From Cokeromyces recurvatus (Eukaryota; Mucoromycota; Mucoromycetes; Mucorales; Mucoraceae), in contig NW_026251395.1 of the NCBI RefSeq assembly GCF_025118155.1, positions 372,001-436,000 of the forward strand: DNA of 64,000 bases. The letters are read 5' to 3'. Within the stretch, counting starts at the first letter, position 1; every line of letters starts with the position of its first letter. A program made the position numbers and the translations under genes. This document shows, one piece after another, positions 1 through 12,416 of this stretch. The notes below the pieces were generated by a model. The model was not told the origin of the DNA and ran no database searches. It worked only from the letters and a program-made list of their open reading frames with translations.

Positions 1-1453
1 TTGGATGACGGCGTTGCATTTCAGCAGCAAAGATACATTCCAATGAAGACAAAAAGTATGAATTAACATGTCTTTTCGCAATAACGCTCCCTTTACCAGT
101 ACCATCATCCATTAAATCAGAGAAAATCATTCCCACTGGAACCAATCCACATGCTTTAGCAACTTGGTTTATCTTGGCCTCCTCTTGCCACGGCAAAGCA
201 AGTTTAATACCATCTGAGTGATCTTCTTGAGGTGGTTCATAAATAGCTTCAACTACGGCTTTAATACCTAAAGGAATGTCCAAATAGGGTTCATAACGAC
301 CATATAAATATCCAAAACGTTGTGATCCACTAGAACGCCAGTAGTTTAAAAAGGAATCTATTAAAGATGCAGAAGAAAATTCAACATGATCCACCATACG
401 ATACGTCTATAACAAAAAAAAAGCTAAATTATTTACACATTTCCTTTATCCTATATACAAAACTTTACTTGACTTTGCAACGTAATGGCACTAGGCTGAC
501 ACTTTGTACAAATTCCCTCTGGCCATGGTGCGTGTCCTCCAGTGCAAGGTACTTTCACTTTAAAATTTTGCTCTTCAAGAGGAGGAATACTATTTGAAGA
601 TGCAGCATTATTGATAGATTGTTGTGCTGCGCTTAATTGTCGTAAATATGCATGAAATGACATATGTTTGATTTTATTTTCTTCTAAATACTTGGCGTTA
701 TAAGGCTAACAAAATTACAGGTTACTGTAAAGTTTTTTAACTATTTTCTCTTTCTTTTTTTCTTACTTCCAATGGCATGCAATAGTCACACATTGCATTA
801 TCCCCATGACGACAACTAAAAAAGAGAGAGAGAGAGAGGGAGAGGATATAATTAGTACTTCATTACCCAAATCACTTCAAATGTTAATAACATTACAATT
901 TAGGATCTTTCTTTCGATGAATTAAACCCCTCTGCTTTTCTAGAAAATCATCTACTTCATCCTGTTTAACATTACGCTGTGCAGTTTCTTCTTTGGATTG
1001 GTTTTGTTGTTGTACTAAAGGATCGACATAATGAACATATACAATATCACCATGTCTACATTCAATTTAGGTTAGTTATTTGATAATGATAAAGTAATAT
1101 GAAAAAAAAAAAGAAACTTACTTTAAGCCAGCTGATTCCAGTGTTTTATTAGCCAATTGAGAAATGGGTGTAGCTGTAGAAGGACTAGGTTCTTTTCCCA
1201 TAGCAATTGTGTTGAGATCTTGAATCTTTAAGACATCTGCCACTTTTTGTGCAAGTGATTCAAATGTTTCATTTCCCTCAACCTGAAGTCTATTCATGCC
1301 CTCTTTTGACCGAATACGAAGTAACTAAAAAAGAAAAAAAAAAAAAAGAACGCATAGAAATTAAGTAAACGATAAATGAGTTATTTATAAATAAATGAGC
1401 AAAAAAAAATAAAAGAGAGGAGGAGGAAGAGTTGGATGTGGAAGGCTTACCAT
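1..1453 (-). CDS. NPL4: NPL4, Cdc48/p97 ubiquitin-recruitment cofactor (3' part outside window)
   Basis: Npl4 pairs with Ufd1 to bring polyubiquitinated substrates to the Cdc48 ATPase, for example in ER-associated degradation. The model starts with a three-base coding exon (ATG at 1453-1451) followed at once by a GTAAGC donor. Exon 2 (1324 to about 1130) encodes a ubiquitin-like domain starting [13 protein letters not shown]. Later exons carry the Npl4 zinc-finger signature [24 protein letters not shown] and [20 protein letters not shown]. The exon at 1-360 is the start of the MPN-like domain ([20 protein letters not shown], then [10 protein letters not shown]). The remaining C-terminal part lies beyond position 1. 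Identity is firm from the zinc-finger motifs; the ATG-only first exon is inferred from frame. Confidence 0.93.
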
Positions 1454-1736
1454 TGTATATTGTAAAAGTATCTCAAAAGTATATATAAAAGGAGAAAGAA
1501 AGAGTCGTCAGATGTGTAGCATGTACGCAATGCTAATTTCTCGATGTGACTGGATTTTATTAACGTAGTATACTTTGAATTTCCGATAATTTAAAGCTTT
1601 CCTCTAGTGTTGAATTGTTTCCTTGACTTTGTGTATAAATATAGCCCGTAATAATAATAAGACTATGATTACTATGTACAACTTTTTACTTTTATTTACA
1701 GGCTTTATTATAAATTAAAATGTAAATATGATTTTA

Positions 1737-2790
1737 CTAGTCTTCATAACCTTCTACAAATTGATGTATGTCAGACATATTTTCAATCCCTAAAGAAATA
1801 ACTTCTTGCTCCCAGGGATAAAAAATAAAACTAGATAAGCTATTGTTTGCACTTGTATGATTAGTATCATTTATCCATTGATGTTCTTCTTTATCTTCCT
1901 CATCTTCTTCTTCTATAATGATTTTATTATTACTAATATAAGATGCATTATTACTATTATTATTAATATTATTATTATTAGCAATAGCTGTATCATCACT
2001 TTTATTGCTATAAACACTACTATTACTACTACTATTGTTAGCTATTGTAATAGAATTATTTCTAGTAACAGCAGCGGCAGCAGTAGTAGTAGTAGTAGTA
2101 GCAGCAGAATATCGCCTATTATTAAAAATACGTTGTGGAAGATGGTACTCTGTATCACATAATGGTTTCCTCCCCCAACAACAATAATAATTAAAATAAG
2201 AATTGTATTGAACAGTTTCTTCCAAAATGGTATCAATTATTGTATTATAATCTGTGTCGACTATCCTATTATGTCTTTCGAAGAAATGTCGATAACTATC
2301 TAGTGAAAGCCTTAATGAAGTATGAATCATATTCCCTATTGGGCCCTTTGTATTAAATTGTAAAGGGAGAACTTGTCTGCGTATATCTGTCATAGAACCA
2401 GCATGCTGAAGGACATCATGCATATATCTTGCCCATAATATATTTACACTGTGATGTTCTTGCATTGTTTTAGGGACTATTGTTTGCAATAATAAAGTTA
2501 GGCGTCTTATTGAGGAAATATGAGTGTGATGTCATTTATAAATTTAAAACTTACAGTCTAGGAAAAAGTTTTGAGTGATTGGTCCCGGATTTATTAGTAT
2601 TGGATCCATATCTCTAAATTCAACATAGCCACCTGGTTTTAATAGTCTTTTAATCTCCTTCATAATAGTCTAGAATATAGATATATGTATACATATATGA
2701 ATACATTTAGTTATTATATTTAATGGGCGTTATACATACATATATATATATATATACGCATATATACATATATACATATATCTATATATA

Positions 2791-2822
<32 letters not shown>

Positions 2823-3597
2823 CATATATATTTATACATATATAAAGTTTAAAAATATATTTACCACCCAATCATCAGTAGAAAAGCAAATATAGACTTG
2901 ACGCATATGGATATAATCAAAATAATTATCAGGATAAGGTAAACCATTAGGCTGAATTATATCGTATTGAGAAAAGTGAGTATTTATAGGTTTAATAGTA
3001 GTAGGGTAAGTAGCAGAGAGATCTACACCATAAAACTGACTATCAGGGAATTCAGTAGCCATCTCTAATATCCAAGTGCCATTTCCACAGGCAAGATCTA
3101 ATACTCTAGGTGGTGGTACATCTTGTATCCATTGACTGAAGCTACTCCCCGAATTACGTTTTAATTGTCTAATAGAAAGTAAATCTTTTACAGGAGCAGA
3201 GAAATTACCACTGAAAAGATATTTGTATATGAAATGCTATATTTATATTAGTTTATCTAAACATGTAGACTCTTCTTGGCTACTATACCAGTTGAGTCAA
3301 TCTATCTTGCTCTAACTCATCATTTGGTAAAATATACTTGGTATTAAAATTTTGATACTTTCTTCCATGATATAAATATGTTTCTGTTGTTGATTTATAT
3401 TCTGACTTTGGATGCACCATTGTACCACAAGTACTCGATGGCAATAACACATTTTCGACAATAACTGTTTTCTTCACATTATTCATTTCGTTGGACTTGT
3501 CTATCATTTGCTCTTTTTTCGATGATGATCGCATTGTCATCGATTTAGATCTTTTCTTATAATTACTAGACAGTGACTTGGAATGTTGATTTCCCAT
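1737..3597 (-). CDS. Class I SAM-dependent methyltransferase with N-myristoylation signal
   Basis: Predicted S-adenosylmethionine methyltransferase; substrate unknown. Four exons join in frame: 3597 to about 3289, 3236 to about 2865, 2669 to about 2555, and about 2475 to the stop at 1737. The product is about 510 aa. Motif I is [11 protein letters not shown], followed by [11 protein letters not shown], then [19 protein letters not shown] and [14 protein letters not shown], the usual order of this fold. The N-terminus MGNQHSKS fits an N-myristoylation site, so membrane attachment is inferred. The C-terminal third has Thr, Ala and Asn tracts encoded by trinucleotide repeats plus an acidic patch. 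It lies 283 bp downstream of the NPL4 start on the same strand. Fungal proteins of this layout are common but mostly uncharacterised. Confidence 0.8.
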
Positions 3598-3695
3598 GAA
3601 TCTCTAAAAACTCTTTTCTTTTCTTGTTGTGTTTTCTTTTTCTTTATATTTAGAAAGAGAGAGAGAGAGAGAGGAGAAAGATAAAGGAACAATAG

Positions 3696-3738
<43 letters not shown>

Positions 3739-4872
3739 GATTTACTTCATTAAGAAAAATAGAAAAATGGAAAAAGGGGAGGAGGGACAGTCAAAACCAC
3801 GTCTACCCAATCAAATATGGATTTCATGCCGAAAAGTGTATACATTTGTATACATATAAAAACAGGGCTTGTTTTTTGGTGTATCATTTTTTTTTTTTTT
3901 TTTTTGTTTTTTTAATTGCATAAATTTAAATATGTTAGGAAAAAGATTGATGTATATAAAAAAGGACAAAAAAAAGGAATAAACTAAAAACTACAAAGTA
4001 TCTGAGATTTTATTTATTTATTTCTTTGCTGCTTTCTTTCATTACTACGTGTAATCTACACTGCAAAACTGACAAGAACCTAAGAAAAAAAAAAAAAAAA
4101 AAAAAAAGAGCGGCGAATAAATGCGTATTTTTTTAAAAAAACGTGTGGACATTTATCGATTTCTATAAATTATAACAGTTTCTGTTACTAAAAATGAATT
4201 TAATAATTTCGTGGAAAAAAGAGAAAAAAAACATTTATTCAAGTAGTAGAATATGTATAAAAGATAATGTAATTCAAGTGATGAATGTGTGTGTTTTATT
4301 TTTGCTTATAGGCATAGATAGACTCTATCAAAGCATTAAATTATGAGAAAGGGCCTTCTATAAGAAAGGGACATAATTCTTGTCACTTATTCTCTTTCTT
4401 TCTATATATATATCTTATGTTGAACAAGTTTATACGAACTGACCTAAAATAGACATTTAGAGTTGAATTGTGAAAAAAAGGAAATCATTACTATAAGTTT
4501 GAGATTATCCTTTGTAGATACAGATTTGACATTCATTAATCTTCAAATTGTTTGCAAAAAAATTAAAGATTGAATTGAGATAATCATAGTCTAATTGAAA
4601 TCAATAAGATAGACAATTGACACTTCAGAGCAATAAATGAAATAAAAAGGATACTTTACACAAATGTATTCCAATGATACTTAAATTATTGAGCAAATAA
4701 GCTTTATATTTGGCTTGAAAGAAGCTGCCGTATACAAAACGAACATACATACTAAATTAGGGTGAAATCTCTTATCGTTCATTATACTACCTGATATTAT
4801 TTAAATATTAAGATTAAAGCCATTTCAGACTATTAGGATATTCAAGGTAAAATTTATTTATTTTTTAAGTTA
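3598..4872. other. Intergenic AT-rich spacer upstream of the methyltransferase
   Basis: No coding region is visible. It holds a (GA)n stretch near 3655-3675 and a 39-base A run at 3698-3736, which reads as poly(dT) on the sense side of the minus-strand methyltransferase promoter. Shorter homopolymers occur at 3886-3905 and 4083-4107. Confidence 0.6.
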
Positions 4873-6867
4873 TTTTATTAAATTGATTTTTCATTTTTAT
4901 TGATATTATAAAAAAAAAGGATGCTTTTCTTAGTTCTCAAATCTCTTTAAAAGAGACTTGATACTAACAGGATTAACCACGAGAAGGTGAAAGCATATCT
5001 AATCCCAAAAATAAGTTTTCTATAAACCAATACCCATGTTGGGTCTTTTTTTTTCTTTTTCCTTCTTCAAGAAAGATAGACCAATTTCGACTAGTAGACA
5101 CTTGGCAAAGTACCAACCTGACCCAAGCCTTGCTAGAAGAAAAAGATAGGATTCCTCACCCCATAACCCAATAAAAAATACAGTTGGATGTAAGTTTCAT
5201 TGGAAGCCGGGCTAAACATTCTGACCTGTAGCGTGGCGAAGTGGAAGGAATCCAGATACATGAAGTGCACGACCTGACTATTGTTTACCTAAGAATGTCC
5301 CTTCTTTGACCCCTAGCATCTACTTTTGACTTAACAGTAAATACAAGTTGGGATTCTTCAACTAAATAAATAGATGAAAAAACCACGGTCAGAAACGTAA
5401 GCTGTGCATCCTTATCTATTTTTATTTTATAAACAGCAACTAGATAAAAATAAAAAGAAGGAAAAACCTCCAAAAAGAAAAACAGAAAAACTAAACCTTG
5501 AGATAAGCCCTTTCAATGGTGCAGACAAAGAGTACGCTAATCTCCCTAAAAAAGGAACAGGTTTACAATTTCCAACCCCAAGTATCCTTTTTATTTCCCT
5601 CCTCCTTTGGAAATAAATCAAACTTGAGCAGTCAAAATTCGATAAGGTCCCATCAATTATCTAAGGTTGCAATAACCCAAGGTGAAGGCGGATATGCATG
5701 TAGTAACCAAAAGAGAGTCTAGGCCCTCTCCTTTAGCCATGTTATAAACGGACAGTTCTACAAACTCAAGTAAGCCAAGCTATGTGACTTGAGCACACTT
5801 CATAACCCTGACAATGTCTACCCATAGTTTCAAGTAAAAATAAAGAAGAATAGGAAAAATAAAAAAAAAAAAAGCTAAAGAAAAAAAGAAGAGAAAAAAA
5901 AAGGAAAAAAAAACAAAAAATGTACTTTTTTTTATAGTAAAATTCAGGAGAAAAAAATAAACAAAAAGAAGAAGTTATTAAAGTTTAATCTTAGCGTATT
6001 TTTTTTTGTTTTTAATTTACTTTGCGTTAAATCTTCTCTTCTGCCTTTTCCCTTGTCTTTTTTTTCTCTTTTCTTTTTAATACTTTAGAGATAAGTTTTG
6101 CCTTTTATTTGAATGTAGTAAAGCATTACTGTCTTCTTTGAAAGTAAGCAAGAAAGTAAGAAAGTAAGAAGTTTGTTTACTTTTTTTATATGTATAAATA
6201 TTCATGTGAATATGCTGAGCATTCTTGTAAAGAAATTAAGCCAAAACTAGTTAAATGCAGTTACACAACAGAGCATGATGTTCATACATTCTCCAAAAGA
6301 ATAAGAGTAGATAAGCTATCAATAATATAAAAAATGTCATTTTATACAGTAGTTTTATTTCTTGCAATTTTACAGGATGTTCCCTTCTAGCTGTGTTGTG
6401 GAACGCTTTTTTCAGTTGTAATTTCACGAAATATTCTTGGCAGTTTATGCATTTTAAAGAGTTAGGCTGTAATCTTTCTTATTACTATATTATGGCAATT
6501 GAGCTCTTTTTTATGATGATCATGATAACAAGGCTCTTTAGGTTTTGATCAGTTTGGAAAGAATAATAGCTTTAAAGAGAAGAAAGAGATAGAGTTTCAA
6601 AGAGTGTATAAAAGATAACGCGAAGAAAGAAAACAGCTAGTTCTTCAAAAAAAAAAAATTGTAAACTCAAAACGAGAACTTCTGTAGAAGACTTGCTTTC
6701 AACAGTTTGATACATAAAAGTGTTGTTTGGACCGTTTGTTTGATTTCAAGTAGTCCGCTGTAGTATTGTTTAAGTCTTCAGCTTAATTTTCGATTTTTCA
6801 GCAAATATCTACTATTCGTGATATGCACATCTATAAAAGGAGTCACACTTTCGATAAGATATTAATA
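4873..6867 (+). repeat. 2.0 kb interspersed repeat, copy 1 (inverted relative to 27174-29170)
   Basis: The stretch matches the reverse complement of 27174-29170 almost base for base; all four short ORFs inside are identical in both copies. The few differences I saw lie near the ends (for example GATAAGATATT here against GATAAGACATT in the partner). Similarity stops abruptly at both edges. No terminal inverted repeat, clear target-site duplication, tRNA-like box pair or transposase was found. The short ORFs (60-70 codons) resemble no family I know. TATAAAAG-like boxes on this strand near 6606 and 6832 face outward. It could be a solo LTR, a non-autonomous element or a segmental duplication. 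Confidence 0.85.
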
Positions 6868-7052
6868 CGTTTAAAATTGAATTTTTATTATTTTTTTTTT
6901 TTTTTTTTTTTTTTTTTTGATCTGATAAACCTTAGTCAAACACTATTACAATAAGCTAAAATAAATTATGATTTTTATAGATAAACATTCTTTAATAGTA
7001 TTGGTGCAGCTTAACAAATTTGTTATCTATATATATAAAAAAAGGGATCATC

Positions 7053-8027
7053 TTAACAGCAACTATTGTTAGTCTGCTGCTGCTGTTGTTGTGAATTAGT
7101 CAAGTTGATTACTTCGTTTTCATTAACAGCAGGTTTTGCATTTTCCTTTTCAAGCTTTAAAATGGAAGATACTAAATAGCGAGCGGCTTCTTCAATATTC
7201 GTGTTGTCTTTAGCTGATGTCTCAAACCTTAATTATATTACGCATTAATAAAATAAGTATTGCTTATGGATATCCTTTTTTTTTTTCAAAGAAAAGAAAA
7301 GCTTTTACCATTGAATAAATCCATGTTCTTTACAAAATTTATCTAGTTCATTTGGATTGACATGTTGTCCATGACCTTCTTGAATTAAATCTGCCTATTT
7401 TTTTGTTACCTTTTCCTACAATCAAACACACTTATTTATAATTATTATATTTACTTTGTTGGCTAATAAAACAACTGGAATGGGTCCACCGCCCCAAGTA
7501 TCAGGTAATGTCACTTTGTTATCAAGATCATTTTTCCATTTTGTCACACCTTCAAATGTTTGTGGTCGACTCATATCATAAACAACGATAGCACCAACTG
7601 CTTCCTTGTAATAGACGCGTGTCATGTTACCAAACCTTTCTTGTCCCGCAATATCCCATAGTTGAAGTCTTACTATTAATTCAGGCTCCCATTGAATGAC
7701 TTTTAAAGCGAAATCAACTCCAATCTACAAACATAATATAATGGAGAAAAGGAAGGGTAGTGGTGGTGGTGGTGAGTTTTTGTGTGTTCCGTTTATAAAT
7801 AAAGTTGTGAAAAAAAAGAAAAAGAAAAAAAGAGGAGAAGGGGAAAGAATAGCTTACTGTTGATTTATAGTTCGTAGAGAATATATTATGTACATAACGT
7901 CGAATAATGGAAGTCTTTCCTGCACCAAGATCACCAACAACTAATATTTTATAAAGACATTCCTTCATCTCTGCCTAAAATGATGTTAAAACATGTTTAT
8001 TTAATAATTAACAAAGGGAATTACCAT
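7053..8027 (-). CDS. RAB32: Rab GTPase of the Rab32/38 group
   Basis: Small GTPase expected to act in lysosome-related or mitochondrial membrane traffic. Five or six exons; the first ends with the ATG itself (8027-8025), and the next starts at 7974 (MAEMKECLYKILVVGD). The P-loop is GDLGAGKT; switch I region reads STNYKSTIGVDFALKV, and IGVDFALKV is characteristic of Rab32/38. Switch II is WDIAGQERFG with Ile in place of the usual Thr, again as in Rab32/38. The C-terminus SQQQQQQTNNSCC ends in a double cysteine for geranylgeranylation. The NKxD motif appears as ANK at the end of one exon and AD at the start of the next. It lies about 110 bp from the 3' end of the next minus-strand gene. Confidence 0.93.
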
Positions 8028-8138
8028 GGTATATTCTTAATTAAGGAAAAAGAAAATAAAAAGGGAAAAATAAAGAAAAAGGAAAATAAAATGAAAAATG
8101 AAAAAAAAAAAGGAAAAAAGGAAATAAAAAATAAAAAT

Positions 8139-8458
8139 TTATAGTTCGACTTTTATATATTTGCTAACAATGTCAAATAAACGACTCCAAACACGTTGTA
8201 ACATTTCACTTGCCTAATTAAAGTTTTTATATATTCAATAAAATATGATATCATTTTTTTTTGTTTTGTTAGTATTAACTTACAATTGTCTTTTTCATAA
8301 CTCCTAATTTGGCACCTGACAGATAATATCATGTTAATCAAAGAAAAAAAAAAAAAACTCGTGCTTTTTACCCATTAAAAAATTGACTTCTCTTAAATCA
8401 TCAATAATAGACAAGATAATATCCTGGGTTTTATCATTATTTTTCTTTTCTCCTATTT

Positions 8459-8520
<62 letters not shown>

Positions 8521-10385
8521 TTGTCTTGCTTAATCTCTACTTCATCATTTCCAATAGCTGCATCTAATACAGCAACTTGAAGATAAATTTCTTCATAATC
8601 TAAAACTCCTTGTCCTCGTGCTTTTTTCACTTTATTAAAAAAACCTTTTTCATGGTGAAATATTTGTGAAATGTGTTGAATGATGCTTTGATCAGTAGAA
8701 ACATAATCAATACTTCTTGGTATCATTCTTTCAAGACATCGTTCGAAACAAGTTACAGCAAGTATTCGACGTAAATAACGTGAACGATTATACATTGTTT
8801 TAATGGCATCAAAGAGATGGACCTGTTTATTCATATCAGTCACTATATCGCAAATATCGTTAGCAATCATCTTCATCTCAGTCTCCCAGGTTGTATCATT
8901 CATAGCAGATAGACAATTATCAATAGCGGATTGAATGGATTGTAATACGAGATAGCCGGTTTTATCTAAAGAGATCTGTAACAAGAGTCGAACAGTATGC
9001 CTGATTTCATAGGTTGTATAAGCCTTTGACCATAGTCGAATTGAGAAACTAAAAGCCTTTATCATCCAACCTAATTGTGAGATGGGTAAAGATGGAATCT
9101 GATGAGATGCATTTTTTTCTTTTGCTTTCTTTACAGCCTTCTCTTCTTCTTGTGAGGATGCATACATATGCTCAAATAACAGTGAAGGAATAGCATCGTA
9201 AGCTAGCAAAACTGATCTGAATGTTTTAAACTTAATGTATCGTTGTTGATAGATATGAGGCAACTTGCTATCCATTCTGTTACCTGGTAAAGACCATAAA
9301 ACAAATAATGTAGATAACGCATTTTTAGCTGCTATCTTATTTGATTCCAAGCCAACTAAATATGATTTAACCATTTAATAAATACAACTATAAAAAAGAA
9401 GAAGAAGCCTCTTTTTTACCTACTTCAAATATCCATTGATATACATAATTTGGACATTTCCAGCCACTTTTATACCAATCTTTCATACAACCTGATTGCA
9501 ATAAAAATGTTCTTCCTTTAGAAGCTAAAAAAAAAAGGAATTATTAATTATAAATACATGATCAACTCTAGAATCTACTTTTACAGCTTGATAACTCGGA
9601 TAGATGAATTTCTTTTTGTCCTATTTCCAAGTCCCTTGAAATTAAAAAAGGCTCTCTAATAGACTATATTTCTCTTACGTCAGACATCCCTTCTTTCCCT
9701 TTCTTTCTAACTTACTTTATATCCTGGTTTAAAAAACTCTTGATACCATCTATTCTTTTTTTCTTTCACCAATTCGTCATTGTACTTTGTTACTTTAATA
9801 GCTCGATCAATATTTTCTTGTGTATCTTGATCAAAATAATGTTGAATCACTTGATTTAATTTTTTTTCTTCTTCAATCTCATCCATGTCTGATTCTTCTT
9901 GTAACAAAAATTCATCATTAATTTCTATTCGATGTATTTTTTGTTCCCTTTCTTTGTTGTTGTTGTCGTCGTCATCATCATCATCATCATCGTCGTCGTC
10001 GTCTATATTATGATCCAATCTATCGTTCAATGTAACATGGATGCCAAATTCACCATTTTTCTCTTTTGTTTCTAGATCATTTTGTAATTTACTAAATAAC
10101 TATAGAAAAAAAAATAGAGAGAGAGAGAGAGAAAGAAAGAAAAGGACTATGCTGTCAATATATATATATATATATATTAAAAGTGAACATTACATTAGAA
10201 AGTTGAGTCTCTGTGTCTTGTCTTTGTAATCGTCTTTTTTTAATTTGAACGTAATTTTCTATTAATGTGGATGTATCATTATTAGAATCTAATGTAGCTT
10301 TTCTAGTATTGGTGCCTTTTTCTTTATTAATCCTGGTAAGATTATGTTGTATGTTTTTCTTTTTCGGTAGTTTTAATGCTGACAT
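8139..10385 (-). CDS. Uncharacterised nuclear-type protein, possibly SLF2/Nse6-like (CANIN domain)
   Basis: A multi-exon gene of roughly 600 aa. It starts MSALKLPKKKN (10385), continues through a Lys-rich segment and an acidic segment with an Asp tract (near 10000), then a helical domain in the exon 9374-8520. The reading GCMKDWYKSGWKCPNYVYQW followed by ALSTLFVLWSLPG reminds me of the CANIN domain of SLF2/Nse6, the SMC5/6-loader family, but this is from memory and weak. An intron at 8519-8453 is almost purely A on the sense strand (57 bases). Last exons give AKLGVMKKTI and ASEMLQRVWSRLFDIV, with the stop at 8141-8139. It shares a 245 bp divergent promoter with the syntaxin gene. Function is unproven. 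Confidence 0.6.
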
Positions 10386-10630
10386 TATAGAATGAAGAAA
10401 AATAAAAAAATTTAAAATGGAAAAGGAAAAAAAAAAAAAGAAAAGAAAGAAAGACAATTTCTATATTTAGCAATAAAAAATGCAAATTTTAATACATCAT
10501 GACAAAAATATGATTTCCGCTGAACAATAAGATTTATTGTTTGTGGTAAAAAACTTTTTTTTTTTTTTTTTTTTTTTTCCTTTCTCTTTTTATTCAACAT
10601 TATTCATTCATTCATTTTATAAAAAAAAAA

Positions 10631-12262
10631 ATGACATATTCATTTACAAGAGATAGAACAGCGGAAATAAGAGGAGACGTTTCTGATATAGAAGTAAAGT
10701 ATTCCAGATAAGAACAAATATATATATCTAACATTCATTATAGAATCAATATAATAATAATGATAGGTAACATGTATTGAAATAAATAAAAATTGCATTA
10801 TTTATTAAAGTGATAGTATACATATATAAAAGGCTTAATTTAAATAACAACTCTACATGCACTTCACCACAAGAGCAAGAAGCATCTTATGAAATGACAA
10901 ACTTGACACATACTCAAGGATTTCTTCAACAAGTATACTATCTCATTTGTTTTAAAAAGAAAGAAAGAAAGATAATTCATTAACAACAAAAACAATAGAT
11001 TGATAGGTTAAAATATGATATAGATTCTATCAATAACAGTATTGATAAAATTGGAAACTTACACAGTAATGCTTTATCTACCTTTAATGATCAACAATCA
11101 AAACAAATTGCAAAAGAAGTCGAAAGAATGAAAGTAGAAACACAAAAGAAGAATCTGTATATTAAAAACAGTATTCAACGTAAAGGAATAAAATAAAAAG
11201 AAGGAGTGAGAATGATTAGATAATAAAATCATCTAATAGAACTTGAAAATTCAAATGGGAGGTTATCTTTAAATGATCCAAATATAAATATGCGTAAATC
11301 ACAGGTAAATAAAGAGAATAGAACCCTTTATTATGATTGATTGTAATGTATTTTATAGATTATTGCTTTGAAAAGAAGATTTCTAGATACGATTCAAAGA
11401 TATCAAGATGTTGAAAGGAACTTTCAATTAAAATATAGACAACGTATTGAACGTCAAATTAGAATTGGTTCGTAATGGAGACTACGTATAATGATTTATT
11501 TGTTTATTTATTTATTTATTGTTAGTTAAACCAAATGCCTCTGAAGAAGAAATAGAGAATATACTGGATGCAGATGATATGCCGCAGATATTTGCCCAAT
11601 CAGTCAGTAGTAGTAATAATAATAATAAAAGAGAAAGAGACATTAACACGGATATCAAATTCATAGTTAGTGAATATGGATAGACAAGGTCAATCAAAGG
11701 CTGTCTTGTCTGAAGTTCAAAATAGACACGATGATATTAAGCATATTGAAAAGACAATCATCGTAGGTTTCTTATTCAAGCTAATATAATAAAATCATCA
11801 TTTAAATCATCATTTAAATAGGAATTGCATCAACTGTTTATGGATATGCAAATGATGGTTGAACAACAAGGTGAATTATTAAATACAGCAGAACAAAATG
11901 TACATGAAACAGCCAATAATTTAAAAGAAGGAAATCAACTTTTAACGAGAGCCATTCAACTTGCAAGATCAACACGTGCAGTAATAAAAAAAAATAAATC
12001 GAACTTTTTTTTTATATGAGTATTTAATTATTTATCTTTATTTTTATAATAGAAAAAATGGTGCTGTTTATTTTTATGTATTGGTATTTGTGTCATGATT
12101 GCAATCCTCGTTTGGTGGTTTGGATTTGATCATGTCGTAAGTTAAATTTTTTTTTTTTTTTATTTAATCTCTCAGCAGATTTTTATTTAAAATGATCGAT
12201 TTTATTAGGGCGTTGGAGGTGGAGGCAGCAACACTAATAATAACACGACAACAACATCTTGA
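10631..12262 (+). CDS. SSO1: Plasma-membrane Qa-SNARE, syntaxin 1/Sso type
   Basis: t-SNARE for fusion of secretory vesicles with the plasma membrane, pairing with Sec9 and Snc partners. The start at 10631 gives MTYSFTRDRTAEIRGD. Exons then encode the Habc bundle (IDSINNSIDKIGNLHS, ALKRRFLDTIQRYQDVERNF), the linker typical of syntaxins (PNASEEEIENILD, MPQIFAQ), and the SNARE helix (SEVQNRHDDIKHIEKTIIEL, then LFMDMQMMVEQQGELL with a central Gln). The tail is a transmembrane segment (CCLFLCIGICVMIAILVWWF) ending in a short Gly/Asn/Thr tail. Eight or more short exons; some joins are approximate. Convergent with the Orm1 gene, 154 bp apart. Confidence 0.9.
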
Positions 12263-12416
12263 TCATTTATTTCTAATAACTTTTTGTGTGTATGTATTAT
12301 GTACTAATAATAAAATTTATGTATAGTTTTTTTTTCTTTTTCTTTTTTTTTTTTTTTTTTTTGAATGGTATGGTATATTTAAGACACTCTCTCCTTCTTC
12401 TTCTTCACACTCTTTT

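Noticed and set aside
1857..2236. ORFs on both strands rich in Ile/Ser/Leu
   Set aside because: They are frame shadows of the Asn/Thr-coding repeats in the methyltransferase.
5215..5285. GTGGCGAAGTGG stretch in the repeat looking like a tRNA A-box
   Set aside because: No matching B-box (GGTTCGANTCC) at the right distance and no cloverleaf could be drawn, so no tRNA or SINE is called.
5285..5722. Overlapping 60-70 codon ORFs inside the 2 kb repeat, identical in both copies
   Set aside because: They overlap on both strands, have no recognisable domain, and their identity is explained by the repeat itself.
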